Below, in pieces: positions 44,973 to 54,334 of a stretch of 64,000 nt of DNA. The stretch's first letter is position 1. The number at the start of each line of letters is the position of its first letter. The stretch covers positions 145,098 through 209,097 of the forward strand of contig NKJG01000002.1 of assembly GCA_002256395.1 (NCBI GenBank), in the 5' to 3' direction. The notes beneath the pieces were generated by a model. It did not search any database. It saw only the letters and a list, made by a program, of their open reading frames with translations, and was not told the origin of the DNA. The translations under genes and the position numbers were made by a program. This stretch comes from Bacteroidetes bacterium B1(2017). GTDB lineage: Bacteria > Bacteroidota > Bacteroidia > UKL13-3.

Positions 44973-45870
44973 GAAAATAGTGTTTTTTTCTTTTCTTTTA
45001 TGTTTGTTAAACTCAGCCTATGCTCAGGAGTTTTTATGTCGTGTAAAAATTAATGATCAGCAGGTTCAAGTTACCGACAAGACTATTTTTAGAGCATTGG
45101 AGCAGCGTTTGCAAGACTTTATAAATAATGCCAAATGGAGCAATGAAGTGGTGGCAAACAACGAGAAAATTGAAATGAATATTGAGATAATTCTCTCTGC
45201 ATATGATCAAACTAGTTATGAATATAGAGCATCTGCCATTATTCAAACTAGGAGGCCTGTGTATGGAGCAAATTACAGTACCACTCTATTTAGTTTCAAT
45301 GATGAAAATTGGGATTTTAAATATCAGGAACAAGATCGTATTGAATATCAAGATGGGCAATTCTTGGGTGATTTGTCGTCCTTAATTAGTTTCTATGCCT
45401 ATTATACTTTGGCCTTAGACTTTGATAGCTTTTTTTTAGAAGGAGGATCGCCCTATTATACGAAGGCATTTCAAATTGCAAATTTGGCTCAACAATCTAG
45501 TTCTAGGGCAGGTTGGAAGCCATTTGAAAAAACAGTTAGAACCAGGTATAATTTAATAGATAATATATTAAATGAACGCTTTAGGCCCTTGCGCAGTGCC
45601 TATTATTTATACCACCGAAAGGGGATGGACCAATTTACAAAAGACCCATTCCAAGCTAGGAAGCAAATAATGATTTCCTTAGAGCAGGTTAAAAAAGTGT
45701 TTAAAATTTCACCAAATACAGTTATGCTTTTGGTGTTTTTTGAAGCAAAAAGTGATGAATTAGTAAATATTTTTAAGGGTGCTGAGGAAATAGAAAAACC
45801 AAAAGCGGTGGAACTCTTAAGTGAAATTAATATTGCCAATATTTCTAAATACGAAAAAATTAAATCCTAA
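44965..45870 (+). CDS. porD: PorD, DUF4835 type IX secretion protein
   Basis: A 301-residue exported protein of the DUF4835 family, PorD of the type IX secretion/gliding system. Signal peptide ends AYAQ. The core has FLCRVKINDQQVQVTDKTIF, QRLQDFINNAKW, TRRPVYGANYSTTLFSFND, YAYYTLALDFDSF and RFRPLRSAYYLYHRKG. Found mainly in T9SS-bearing Bacteroidota and placed after coaBC as usual. Its exact role is not settled; it is thought to be periplasmic. It supports the T9SS assignment of the cargo genes in the window. Confidence 0.92.
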   Translation: MFKKIVFFSFLLCLLNSAYAQEFLCRVKINDQQVQVTDKTIFRALEQRLQDFINNAKWSNEVVANNEKIEMNIEIILSAYDQTSYEYRASAIIQTRRPVYGANYSTTLFSFNDENWDFKYQEQDRIEYQDGQFLGDLSSLISFYAYYTLALDFDSFFLEGGSPYYTKAFQIANLAQQSSSRAGWKPFEKTVRTRYNLIDNILNERFRPLRSAYYLYHRKGMDQFTKDPFQARKQIMISLEQVKKVFKISPNTVMLLVFFEAKSDELVNIFKGAEEIEKPKAVELLSEINIANISKYEKIKS

Positions 45871-45885
45871 AAAGCATCTTATTAC

Positions 45886-46596
45886 ATGTTAAATCATACT
45901 CATAATCATCAAGAAGAACATTTCAGTGGAAGTGAAATAGTTAGGGATATTGTAATAGGAATGAGCGATGGACTCACAGTTCCGTTTGCATTAGCAGCTG
46001 GTTTAACAGGAGCATCTCAAGGAAATGGAGTAATTGTAACCGCAGGTTTGGCAGAAATTGTAGCTGGTAGCATTGCTATGGGATTAGGCGGATATCTTGC
46101 AGGTAAAACAGAAATAGATCATTATGCAAGTGAACTCAAGAGAGAATATTTGGAAGTTGAAATTTACCCTGAAAAGGAAAAGCAGGAAATTAGAGATGTA
46201 TTTCAAGAATATGGCTTAAGTGAAGCATCAACTGAAGTTATTGTTGAAGAACTTTCAAAGGATAAGGATAAATGGGTAAACTTTATGATGCGCTATGAAT
46301 TAGGACTAGATAAACCAGATATAAATAGAGCTAGGCAAAGTGCATTAACCATTGGTATTTCATATATTATTGGTGGCATTGTTCCATTAAGTCCATACTT
46401 TTCATTCTTTACTAGCACACCTCAAGATGGTTTTATTTACTCGTGTATAATTACAGCTATCTGCTTATTTACCTTTGGTTATTTTAAAACTCGCATCATT
46501 GGTCAACCTCCAGTTTCAGGCGCTTTTAAAACTTTATTTATTGGTGCAATTGCTGCTGGTTCAGCCTATTTTATTGCTCGTTTAATTGGTGGATAA
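45886..46596 (+). CDS. VIT1/CCC1 family iron or manganese transporter
   Basis: A 236-residue inner-membrane protein of the VIT1/CCC1 family. The His-rich N-terminus MLNHTHNHQEEH is followed by GMSDGLTVPFALAAGLTGAS and AEIVAGSIAMGLGGYLAGKTE, the family core. A metal-binding acidic helical insert (KREYLEVEIYPEKEKQEI, GLSEASTEVIVEEL) precedes the last three membrane segments. Such proteins export Fe2+ or Mn2+ from the cytosol to avoid toxicity. It follows porD by 15 bases on the same strand. Confidence 0.92.
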   Translation: MLNHTHNHQEEHFSGSEIVRDIVIGMSDGLTVPFALAAGLTGASQGNGVIVTAGLAEIVAGSIAMGLGGYLAGKTEIDHYASELKREYLEVEIYPEKEKQEIRDVFQEYGLSEASTEVIVEELSKDKDKWVNFMMRYELGLDKPDINRARQSALTIGISYIIGGIVPLSPYFSFFTSTPQDGFIYSCIITAICLFTFGYFKTRIIGQPPVSGAFKTLFIGAIAAGSAYFIARLIGG

Positions 46597-46614
46597 TAAA
46601 TTTTTAATTAGAAA

Positions 46615-47106
46615 ATGATGAATAAAGCAATACTCCCTATTTTTTTTGTTCTACTTTCTTTTGTTTGTTTTGGTCAAAGCAATAGCGTTGCAATTGGCGA
46701 AATTAATAATGGTGTTTATTCCTTAAAAGATAACCAACGCAATTTATCCAAAGCATTTGAGTGGACCTTTAAAGATGGAACCAAAGTAGGTGAGTTAAAG
46801 GTAGAGCAACTTGGAAATACATACTTTTTAGTTGCTACCTGTAGCTACCAAGGAAGGAAAAGAATGGCTGCCGTTGATATAGAAATGGTAGGTATAGAAT
46901 TTGTTTTAAAAGAGGAGTCTCAATTTAAAATGTGCTCGGCCGTTGCTTGTGAAAACTGTCGCTTCTTTTTAGAAAACAATAAAATTGTTGCTTGTAAATG
47001 CGAAGAAACAGGAACGATTAGTAATCACTGTCATTATAAAACTAGCTCTGCAACGAGTTTTTATTCAAATTACCAGCGAGCTATAAAAATGAATAAAGAG
47101 GATTAA
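46615..47106 (+). CDS. Hypothetical exported protein with a cysteine cluster
   Basis: A 163-residue protein with a signal peptide (ILPIFFVLLSFVCFGQ). The mature part has a beta-rich first half and a Cys-rich second half: Cys107, 112, 115, 127, 129 and 139 (CSAVACENC, ACKC, HCHY). The spacing C-x4-C-x2-C...C-x-C...C-x-H could bind iron or zinc or form disulfides. No family known to me. It follows the VIT1-type transporter gene by 18 bases, so a metal-related envelope role is possible. Its stop codon abuts that of the converging LOG gene. Confidence 0.65.
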   Translation: MMNKAILPIFFVLLSFVCFGQSNSVAIGEINNGVYSLKDNQRNLSKAFEWTFKDGTKVGELKVEQLGNTYFLVATCSYQGRKRMAAVDIEMVGIEFVLKEESQFKMCSAVACENCRFFLENNKIVACKCEETGTISNHCHYKTSSATSFYSNYQRAIKMNKED

Positions 47107-47862
47107 CTACTTTTTTTCTCCTAAAAATGAGTAAGGATTTATTACCATTTTCTTTTTGAGATTAAACTTTTGAATGGCGTGTTTTTTAAAGTGGGCCATT
47201 GCTTCTTCAACCGAATCAGTAACCATTAAATGTTCGGTTAAATCATTCACGGAGATGGTTTTGTTTTGAACCATATCTTGTGTTAGTTCAATAAGGTTTT
47301 TCCAATAATCTATTCCAAACAACACCACGGGAAATTCCTTTATTTTGCCAGTTTGAATTAAGGTGAGCGCTTCAAACATTTCATCCATAGTTCCCCAACC
47401 TCCTGGCATAATTACAAATCCATAAGAGTATTTTACGAGCAATATTTTACGAACAAAGAAATAGTTAAAATCAACCCATTTATGCAAATAGGGATTTTCT
47501 TTTTGTTCGTGTGGTAAATGAATATTGCAACCAATACTAAGGCCATTATTTTCAAAGGCACCTCTGTTGGCAGCCTCCATTATTCCTGGCCCTCCGCCAG
47601 TCATAACAGCAAAACCAAGGTCGCTTAAACCTGCTCCAATTTCTCTAGCTTTTTGATAATAAATATGGTTTTCGTCGAATCGAGCACTTCCAAAAACGGT
47701 CACACAAGGTCCAAGGAAATGTAGTTTTCTAAATCCTTTAATGAATTCAAAAAACACCTTAAAAACAAAAACAAATTCCTTTCTTCTAGAGCGGGGACCC
47801 TCTAAAAATATCCGTTCACTTTGATTGTTTTTTATACTGCCTTTGTTGTTTTCTGGTTCCAT
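47107..47862 (-). CDS. LOG family nucleotide hydrolase (TIGR00730)
   Basis: A 251-residue Rossmann-fold protein of the LOG family: phosphoribohydrolase signatures GGGPGIMEAANRGA and PGGWGTMDEMFEAL. N- and C-terminal extensions carry many basic residues (RIFLEGPRSRRKEF at the N-terminus). LOG enzymes cleave nucleotide 5'-monophosphates (AMP, cytokinin riboside phosphates) to base and ribose-5-phosphate. Located 7 bases after the PhoH-PIN gene, same strand, probably co-transcribed. Its last codon abuts the converging gene. Confidence 0.93.
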   Translation of the reverse strand: MEPENNKGSIKNNQSERIFLEGPRSRRKEFVFVFKVFFEFIKGFRKLHFLGPCVTVFGSARFDENHIYYQKAREIGAGLSDLGFAVMTGGGPGIMEAANRGAFENNGLSIGCNIHLPHEQKENPYLHKWVDFNYFFVRKILLVKYSYGFVIMPGGWGTMDEMFEALTLIQTGKIKEFPVVLFGIDYWKNLIELTQDMVQNKTISVNDLTEHLMVTDSVEEAMAHFKKHAIQKFNLKKKMVINPYSFLGEKK

Positions 47863-47869
47863 TAAATTT

Positions 47870-49258
47870 CTATAGAAGGTGATTTGCTAGATTAGCTAAT
47901 TCCGACCTTTCGCCTTTTTCGAGCGTAATATGTGCGTATAATGGATTGTCGTGAACCCTGTCAATTAAGTACGAAAGCCCATTTGATTGTGAGTCGAGAT
48001 ATGGAGTATCAATTTGGAAAATATCTCCTGTAAATACAATTTTCGTGCCTTCACCAGCTCTAGTTATAATGGTCTTAACTTCTAATGGAGTAAGGTTTTG
48101 AGCCTCATCAATTATAAACATGATATTGGAAAGGCTTCTACCTCTAATATAAGCCAAAGGGGTTACTACAAGCTTTTCTTGGTTCACCATATCTGTTATT
48201 TTTTGAAATTCTTTATCCGTTTCTTTCCATTGGTTTTGGATCAACTTTAAATTATCCCAAAGCGGCTCCATGTATGGATTAATCTTAGATTTAATGTCAC
48301 CAGGCAAGAATCCAATATCTCTATTACTTAAAGGTATAATTGGGCGAGCCAAATAAATTTGCCTGTAATTCATTTTCTGTTCTAAGGCTGCTGCAAGTGC
48401 CAATAATGTTTTACCTGTACCAGCAACTCCTTGTATGGTAACAAGTTTTATTTGAGGGTTAAGCACCGCATGCATAGCAAATGCCTGTTCGGCATTTCTT
48501 GGCTTTATGCCGTAGGCACTTGATTTATTAACCTTTTCAAGGCTTTCCGTTTCCGAATTATAATACGTTAGAACAGAGTTTTGGCTATTTTTTAGGATGT
48601 AAAAATGATTGGCTAGGGGTTTCTTTTTCATCGCTAAATCATAGCTAGCAAATCCTCTGGCATAAATTTCATCAATAACCGAAGGTTTAACTTTTTCAAT
48701 TATGGTTCGACCAGTATGGAGTGTATCGATATTTTTGATCTTCCCAGTTTCGTAATCTTCCGCTACTATTCCAAGAGATTTGGCTTTTAGCCTAAGGTTT
48801 ACATCCTTAGTAACCATAATTACAGTTCTGTTGGGATATTGCTCCTTCATTGCCAGAGCGGCATTCAAAATCCGGTGGTCGGCTTTCCGTTCACCAAAAA
48901 CGATTTGAGCATCAATCTTGGTTTTCTCATTCATTATTACCTTAAAACTTCCACGAGTAGGGCCATTTATAGGTATCCATTCGGTAAGGATAAATTCACC
49001 TGATAATTTATCTAGGTAACGAATAAACTCCCTTGCCTCAAAATTAATGGTATCATTACCTTTCTTAAAGTTATCTAACTCTTCTAGAACAGTAATAGGT
49101 ATGGCTACATCGTGTTCTTTAAAGTTTTTTATCGAGTTATTATCGTACAAAATAACGGATGTATCTAGTACAAAAATCTTCCTAACTTCTTTTGGTTTGT
49201 TTTGACGTTTGGTTACTTTCTTCACCACTTTTTTTGCCACAATTTTTTTTCTAATCAT
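47870..49258 (-). CDS. PIN-PhoH (PhoH2-type) RNA helicase/ribonuclease
   Basis: A 462-residue protein. A short Lys-rich N-terminus is followed by a PIN domain (about 28-175: FVLDTSVILYDNNS, acidic residues of PIN nucleases, TKDVNLRLKAKSLGI) and a PhoH ATPase domain (about 250-460: Walker A GVAGTGKT, Walker B FIIDEAQN, GERSELANLA near the end). PhoH2 proteins unwind and cleave RNA. First gene of a two-gene unit with the LOG family gene. Divergent from the PAS kinase gene; 237 bases separate the starts. Confidence 0.95.
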   Translation of the reverse strand: MIRKKIVAKKVVKKVTKRQNKPKEVRKIFVLDTSVILYDNNSIKNFKEHDVAIPITVLEELDNFKKGNDTINFEAREFIRYLDKLSGEFILTEWIPINGPTRGSFKVIMNEKTKIDAQIVFGERKADHRILNAALAMKEQYPNRTVIMVTKDVNLRLKAKSLGIVAEDYETGKIKNIDTLHTGRTIIEKVKPSVIDEIYARGFASYDLAMKKKPLANHFYILKNSQNSVLTYYNSETESLEKVNKSSAYGIKPRNAEQAFAMHAVLNPQIKLVTIQGVAGTGKTLLALAAALEQKMNYRQIYLARPIIPLSNRDIGFLPGDIKSKINPYMEPLWDNLKLIQNQWKETDKEFQKITDMVNQEKLVVTPLAYIRGRSLSNIMFIIDEAQNLTPLEVKTIITRAGEGTKIVFTGDIFQIDTPYLDSQSNGLSYLIDRVHDNPLYAHITLEKGERSELANLANHLL

Positions 49259-49429
49259 GAGTTTTTTAGAGTTAACTTTCGCCCAAATCGAAGATTCATA
49301 ATAAACGAGTGAATGTGAAATATACTTATTAACAGATGTGGATGAACTTTATTGTTCAAAAAATTAATAGAGCAAAAAAAACACAAACAAAGTATGATTA
49401 AAATTAGATTAATTTATGTCCTAAATTGT

Positions 49430-49437
49430 TAATTTTG
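49430..49437 (+). promoter_or_regulatory. Candidate -7 promoter element of the PAS kinase pair
   Basis: TAATTTTG matches TAnnTTTG exactly, 58 bases before the ATG at 49496. It lies within the AT-rich 237-base divergent region shared with the PhoH-PIN gene. Confidence 0.4.
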
Positions 49438-49495
49438 ATTATATTATTTAAAGATTTCTTAACTTCATTAAACAATTTGATCTCTAGGTAATAGT

Positions 49496-51094
49496 ATGAT
49501 GGAACCTTTTAAGGATATTAGTAAAGGAAATGTAGGTGATACATCCAACCAAGATGAATCATTAAATTGGAAGGAAAGTAGTTTGAACAATTTTTCGGAA
49601 ATGGAAAAGCGGTATTTTGGATTATTGCAAAATCTTGATGCAGGTATTGTCATTCATGATGCTGATTCAACCATTAAAGAAAATAATCCCAAAGCATCGG
49701 ATTTATTGGGCTTAAGCGACGATCAATTAAAAGGTAAATTGGCCATAGACCCAGCATGGAATTTTGTGAATGAGAAGGGTGAACCGATTAGTTATTCTCA
49801 ATATCCAGTAAATCTTTTAGGTAATGAAAATCAAAATATAAAGAAGTTGGTTTTTGGAGTTATTAGGCCAAAAACGAACGATTTAGTTTGGTTGGAAGTT
49901 GGTGGTTTTGTGATACGTAATTCAAATAATGAGGTTCATGAAATTGTTGTTTATTTTATTGATATAACAGAAAAAAGAAATGCTGAAATTGCTTATAGAA
50001 TGAGCGAAGAAAAGTTTTCTACTGCATTCCATACTTCCCCATTTACCATAACTATAAGTGAATTAAATACAGGAAAATTTATTGATACAAATGAGGCTTT
50101 TACCAAAGTTTTGGGATATAGCAAAGAGCTTGCTCAAGGTAAAACGTCAACTGATTTAGGACTTTGGTTAAATCCCGAAGAAAGGAATGAAGCACTTTTA
50201 TTGTTAAGGAATGAACAGCCAATTTTGGGAAAAGAGTATTTGTTTAAAAAGAAAAATGGCGAACAAATTATTGGCTCTTATACGGCAAATGTTTTTAGAG
50301 TAGAAGGCCAATCCTATGTATTGTCGATTATGGATGATATTAGCGAAGAAAAGCAAGCTAAGGAAGAAATTAAAAACAAGAATGAAGAGTTGGTTCGAAT
50401 TAATGAAGCAAAAGATAAATTCTTCTCTATTGTTTCTCATGATTTGAGAGGCCCAATTAATGGCTTCCTTTCTTTAACTCAGCTACTTTTAGAGGATATT
50501 AATTCACTTAATTCTGAAGAAATTCAATCCATAATTTTGAGTATGAAAAATTCTGCTAAGAATCTTTTCAACCTTATGGAAAACATGCTTCAGTGGTCGA
50601 GAATTCAAAATGGTACTTTTCCATTTGTTCCAGAAAGGTTGTTGTTAGATAAATTAATTGAGGAGTGTATTGTTTCAATAAATGATCAAGCAAAAATTAA
50701 ATCTATTCAAATTCAGTCTCATGTTTTAAGAGATATAGAAATTGAAGGGGATAGAAATATGCTTCAAACAGTTTTTAGAAATCTCATTGGAAATGCCATC
50801 AAATTTTCTAATCCAGGAGGTGTGATTTCTTTAATAGCTAAGCCAACTCATGATGGATTTGTTGAGGTTGTTATAGAGGACTCTGGAATTGGAATGGATG
50901 AAAAAACTAAGTTGAATTTATTTTCTTTTCATAGTCAAAAATGCCGCAAAGGCACTAATGGCGAACCTAGTTCGGGTTTAGGATTAGTTTTATGTAAAGA
51001 GTTTATTGAAAAACATAATGGTCGTATTTGGGTTAAAAGCGAGGTAAATAAAGGAAGTCATTTCTTTGTTATGTTACCCATGAAAAACAAATAA
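49496..51094 (+). CDS. PAS-PAS sensor histidine kinase
   Basis: A 532-residue soluble kinase with two PAS/PAC units (about 36-160 and 165-285; each ends in D-I-x-E-K/E), a short coiled coil, and a HisKA domain with His315 in SIVSHDLRGP. A HATPase_c domain follows (about 415-530: NLIGNAIKFSNPGG, EDSGIGM, SSGLGLVLCKEF). No receiver or output domain, and no response regulator gene adjacent. The C-terminal half is closely similar to that of the next gene, so the two are probably a duplication. The ATG at 49499 is an alternative start. Confidence 0.92.
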   Translation: MMEPFKDISKGNVGDTSNQDESLNWKESSLNNFSEMEKRYFGLLQNLDAGIVIHDADSTIKENNPKASDLLGLSDDQLKGKLAIDPAWNFVNEKGEPISYSQYPVNLLGNENQNIKKLVFGVIRPKTNDLVWLEVGGFVIRNSNNEVHEIVVYFIDITEKRNAEIAYRMSEEKFSTAFHTSPFTITISELNTGKFIDTNEAFTKVLGYSKELAQGKTSTDLGLWLNPEERNEALLLLRNEQPILGKEYLFKKKNGEQIIGSYTANVFRVEGQSYVLSIMDDISEEKQAKEEIKNKNEELVRINEAKDKFFSIVSHDLRGPINGFLSLTQLLLEDINSLNSEEIQSIILSMKNSAKNLFNLMENMLQWSRIQNGTFPFVPERLLLDKLIEECIVSINDQAKIKSIQIQSHVLRDIEIEGDRNMLQTVFRNLIGNAIKFSNPGGVISLIAKPTHDGFVEVVIEDSGIGMDEKTKLNLFSFHSQKCRKGTNGEPSSGLGLVLCKEFIEKHNGRIWVKSEVNKGSHFFVMLPMKNK

Positions 51095-51134
51095 GAATTA
51101 TGGCCAAAATTAATAGTTGAAAAAGGTAGTTGAA

Positions 51135-54100
51135 ATGAAAACAGAGAAACCTAGTTATGATGATCTTCTAATTAGAATTAATGAATTAGAAAATAGAGTT
51201 GCTCAAACCTCACCTTTTTCAAATGAGGTTTTCCCCAAATTAAACTTGGATTCGGACATAAATGTTTCTCAATTATCGAGGGATGGAATTTCTATGGCTA
51301 ACGAGCAAGGAATTATAATTGCTTGGAATAGCTCAATGGAAAACCTTACTGGGATTAAAAAACAGGAAGCTATAGGAAAATTAATTTGGGAAGTTCAGCT
51401 AAAAATTGCCCCTTTAAAAATTCGAACTCCTGAGCTGGCTGAAATTCTTATGAGTGGGTTTCAAAAAATTACACAAACCAAATCTTTTTGGCAAGGGCAA
51501 TTGTATGAGCAAGAAATTGTAGCCCAGAATGGCGAGGTTAAATATATAGAGGATTCATCCTATTTTATGCAAAGTGAAGTAGGATATATTTTCTATACTT
51601 TTTTACGAGATGTTACCGATAGAAAGAATTATGAAAATGCATTTATAAAAAAAGAATCTCTTTTTAGATCTTTAATTAATGCTTCACCCGATGCCATTGT
51701 AACCGCCAATTTAGAAGGGAAAATAGAAACCCTTTCGCCTATTGGTTTGGCTATGTTTGGGTTTGATAGTGAGGAAGAAATAGTTGGAAAACCAATTACT
51801 GATTTTATTGTAGAATTGGATAGGGAGCGTGCGCTCACCAATATTCAAAAGATGTTTGAAGGAGTGTTTTTAGGGCCTGCAGAATATATAGGTATTAAAA
51901 AAGATGGATCTCAAATTGATATTGAAGTAAATGCAGAATTTATTAAAGATGTTTATGGTAATCCTGAGAAATTCTTGTTAATAACCAGAAATATTAGCGA
52001 ACGCAAACAAACCCAATTATCTTTAAAAATAAGTGAGGAGAAATATTCAAAAGCATTTTTAAGCTCTCCTTATGCAATTACTATTTCGAAATTAATTGGA
52101 GGGCAATTTGTTGAGGTAAATGATGCCTTTTGTCTAATTTCTGGCTATACGCGAGAAGAAACACTCGCAAATTCTACCTTTTCATTAGACCTTTGGGTTG
52201 ATAAAAAGGAACAACAATTTGTTATTGAAACTCTTAAATCTGGTGCTAGCATTTCTGGCATGGAGGCCAAATTTAAAATTAAAAATGGTGAGATAAGAAC
52301 AACACTTTATTCGGCTCAAATTATTCAAGTTAATACCGACTATTTTATTCTTTCGAGTATAAATGATATAACAGAAAGAAAAAATGCCGAGGAAGCCTTA
52401 AAAGAAAGCGACGCCAGATATAGGCTGGTTGCCGAAAATTCAAATGACGTCATTTGGGTTATGGACCCTGTTACGCAAAGATATAAATACATAAGTCCTA
52501 CAATTTACAAATTAAGAGGATATACTCCCGAAGAAATTATGAGTCATGGTTTTAAGGAGGCCTTAACCCCAGAATCTTATATACGAGCTACAAATTTGTT
52601 GCAAAATTCAATTCAGAAATTTATGCAACTTCCAAAAGGTTCATCTTTACCCGCATCAATTGAATTTGATCAACCTTGTAAGGATGGTTCAATTGTATTT
52701 ACAGAGGTGAATGCAACTTTGGTTCGAAACGAAAAGGATGAAATAGAATTAATTGGAGTAACAAGGAATATTGGCGACCGGAAAAAAGTTGAACTCGAAA
52801 ATTTAAAATTGGCAAGGCACTTCCAAGCAATTATTGAAAGAGCACCAGATGGAATTGCACTCATTTCTGATAAGGGAGAATTCAAATTTGTAAGTCCAGC
52901 AGGTAAGAAAATATTTGGATTTAAACCTGAAGAAGATACTTATGGACATCCATATGAAAATACTCATTCAGAGGATTTACCTGCGGTTCTAGCGCATTTA
53001 GATACCATACTTTCTAATCCAAACTATGTTCCTACCATTAGGTATAGATATAGAACTCATAATAATAATTTTATATGGATTGAAAGTACGTTTACAAATC
53101 TATTGGCTGATCCAAATGTGGAGGCAATTGTTGTAAATTTTAAAGATATCCATGAAAGTAAGTTGGCGCAAGACGAGTTGAGGAAAAGTAAAAATCAATA
53201 TGATAGGCTTGTTTCAAAAATTCCTATAGGAGTGTTTATTATTCATAGCGATAAAGTTATGAATTTTAAATTTGTGTACATGAGTCCACCTATGCCTTCC
53301 ATGTTACAAGTGAGTGAAGAAAAAATATTAGCTGACCCTATGGAGGCCTTTAAAATGGTGCATCCAGAGGATTTCGAGAGCTTTTTTGAATTAAATAAAC
53401 GGTCATTTGAAAAGAAAATTCCTTTTGATTGGGAGGGAAGAATAATTATTAATGAGGAACTAAAATGGTTTCATATTTCTTCCAGCCCTGAATTATTAGA
53501 TGATGAAAATAGTTTGTGGCACGGATTAATTATTGACATTACTGAAAGGAAATTAGCCCAAGAAGAACGTCAAAAGAAAAACATTGAATTGCAAAAGGTT
53601 ATTGAAGATAAGGACAAATTCTTTTCTATTGTTTCGCATGATTTGCGCGGGCCATTAAACGGATTTTTAGCATTAACTCAAATGATGATGGATGAATTAG
53701 CTGACCTTTCGGAGGAAGAAATTCTAAAGATGGTTTTAGCAATGAAAAATTCTGCCTCTAATTTGTTTAGGCTATTAGAAAATTTGCTTCAATGGTCGAA
53801 AATCCAACAAGGCTCTTTTCCGTTTAGCCCAAGAAATATTCAGTTTCACCCATTTGTTGAGGATTGCATTTCAATGTCGATGGACCAAGCAAAAATCAAG
53901 AAAATTAGTATTTATAACACGGTTCCAGATGGATTGGAGGTGTTTGCTGATGGAAATATGTGCCAAACCATTGTAAGAAATTTGGTTTCTAATTCAATAA
54001 AATATACCAACCATGGGGGTGAAATTTTTATTGGGGCAAATGCAAAAGAAAACAAACTTGTTGAGATTACTATACGCGACACTGGAATTGGAATGGACCA

Positions 54101-54296
54101 ACAAATACGTGATAGTTTATTCTTTTTAAAAGGTATAAAAACGCGTAAAGGAACTGATGGTGAACCAAGCACTGGATTAGGCTTAGTGCTTTGTAAGGAG
54201 TTTGTAGAAAAGCATGGTGGAACAATTAGGGCCGAAAGTGAGGTTGGTAAAGGAAGTACGTTTACATTTACCTTAAAGGGACAAAATGTGGTATAA
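51135..54296 (+). CDS. Six-PAS sensor histidine kinase
   Basis: A 1053-residue soluble kinase with about six PAS/PAC units (roughly 45-815), a HisKA domain with His835 in SIVSHDLRGP, and a HATPase_c domain (NLVSNSIKYTNHGG, RDTGIGM, STGLGLVLCKEF). No membrane segment and no receiver. It starts 40 bases after the previous kinase, in the same unit; I chose ATG 51135 (MKTEKPS) over the in-frame TTG at 51117. Ends in a strong terminator. The partner response regulator is not in the window. Confidence 0.92.
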   Translation: MKTEKPSYDDLLIRINELENRVAQTSPFSNEVFPKLNLDSDINVSQLSRDGISMANEQGIIIAWNSSMENLTGIKKQEAIGKLIWEVQLKIAPLKIRTPELAEILMSGFQKITQTKSFWQGQLYEQEIVAQNGEVKYIEDSSYFMQSEVGYIFYTFLRDVTDRKNYENAFIKKESLFRSLINASPDAIVTANLEGKIETLSPIGLAMFGFDSEEEIVGKPITDFIVELDRERALTNIQKMFEGVFLGPAEYIGIKKDGSQIDIEVNAEFIKDVYGNPEKFLLITRNISERKQTQLSLKISEEKYSKAFLSSPYAITISKLIGGQFVEVNDAFCLISGYTREETLANSTFSLDLWVDKKEQQFVIETLKSGASISGMEAKFKIKNGEIRTTLYSAQIIQVNTDYFILSSINDITERKNAEEALKESDARYRLVAENSNDVIWVMDPVTQRYKYISPTIYKLRGYTPEEIMSHGFKEALTPESYIRATNLLQNSIQKFMQLPKGSSLPASIEFDQPCKDGSIVFTEVNATLVRNEKDEIELIGVTRNIGDRKKVELENLKLARHFQAIIERAPDGIALISDKGEFKFVSPAGKKIFGFKPEEDTYGHPYENTHSEDLPAVLAHLDTILSNPNYVPTIRYRYRTHNNNFIWIESTFTNLLADPNVEAIVVNFKDIHESKLAQDELRKSKNQYDRLVSKIPIGVFIIHSDKVMNFKFVYMSPPMPSMLQVSEEKILADPMEAFKMVHPEDFESFFELNKRSFEKKIPFDWEGRIIINEELKWFHISSSPELLDDENSLWHGLIIDITERKLAQEERQKKNIELQKVIEDKDKFFSIVSHDLRGPLNGFLALTQMMMDELADLSEEEILKMVLAMKNSASNLFRLLENLLQWSKIQQGSFPFSPRNIQFHPFVEDCISMSMDQAKIKKISIYNTVPDGLEVFADGNMCQTIVRNLVSNSIKYTNHGGEIFIGANAKENKLVEITIRDTGIGMDQQIRDSLFFLKGIKTRKGTDGEPSTGLGLVLCKEFVEKHGGTIRAESEVGKGSTFTFTLKGQNVV

Positions 54297-54333
54297 AAAA
54301 AAAGGCTGACTTAATTTAAGTCAGCCTTTTTTA
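54295..54333. terminator. Bidirectional intrinsic terminator between PAS kinase and trxB
   Basis: A-run, GGCTGACTTAA / TTAAGTCAGCC palindrome, then a T6 run. It closes the kinase operon and the converging trxB gene. Confidence 0.93.
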
Positions 54334-54334
54334 T

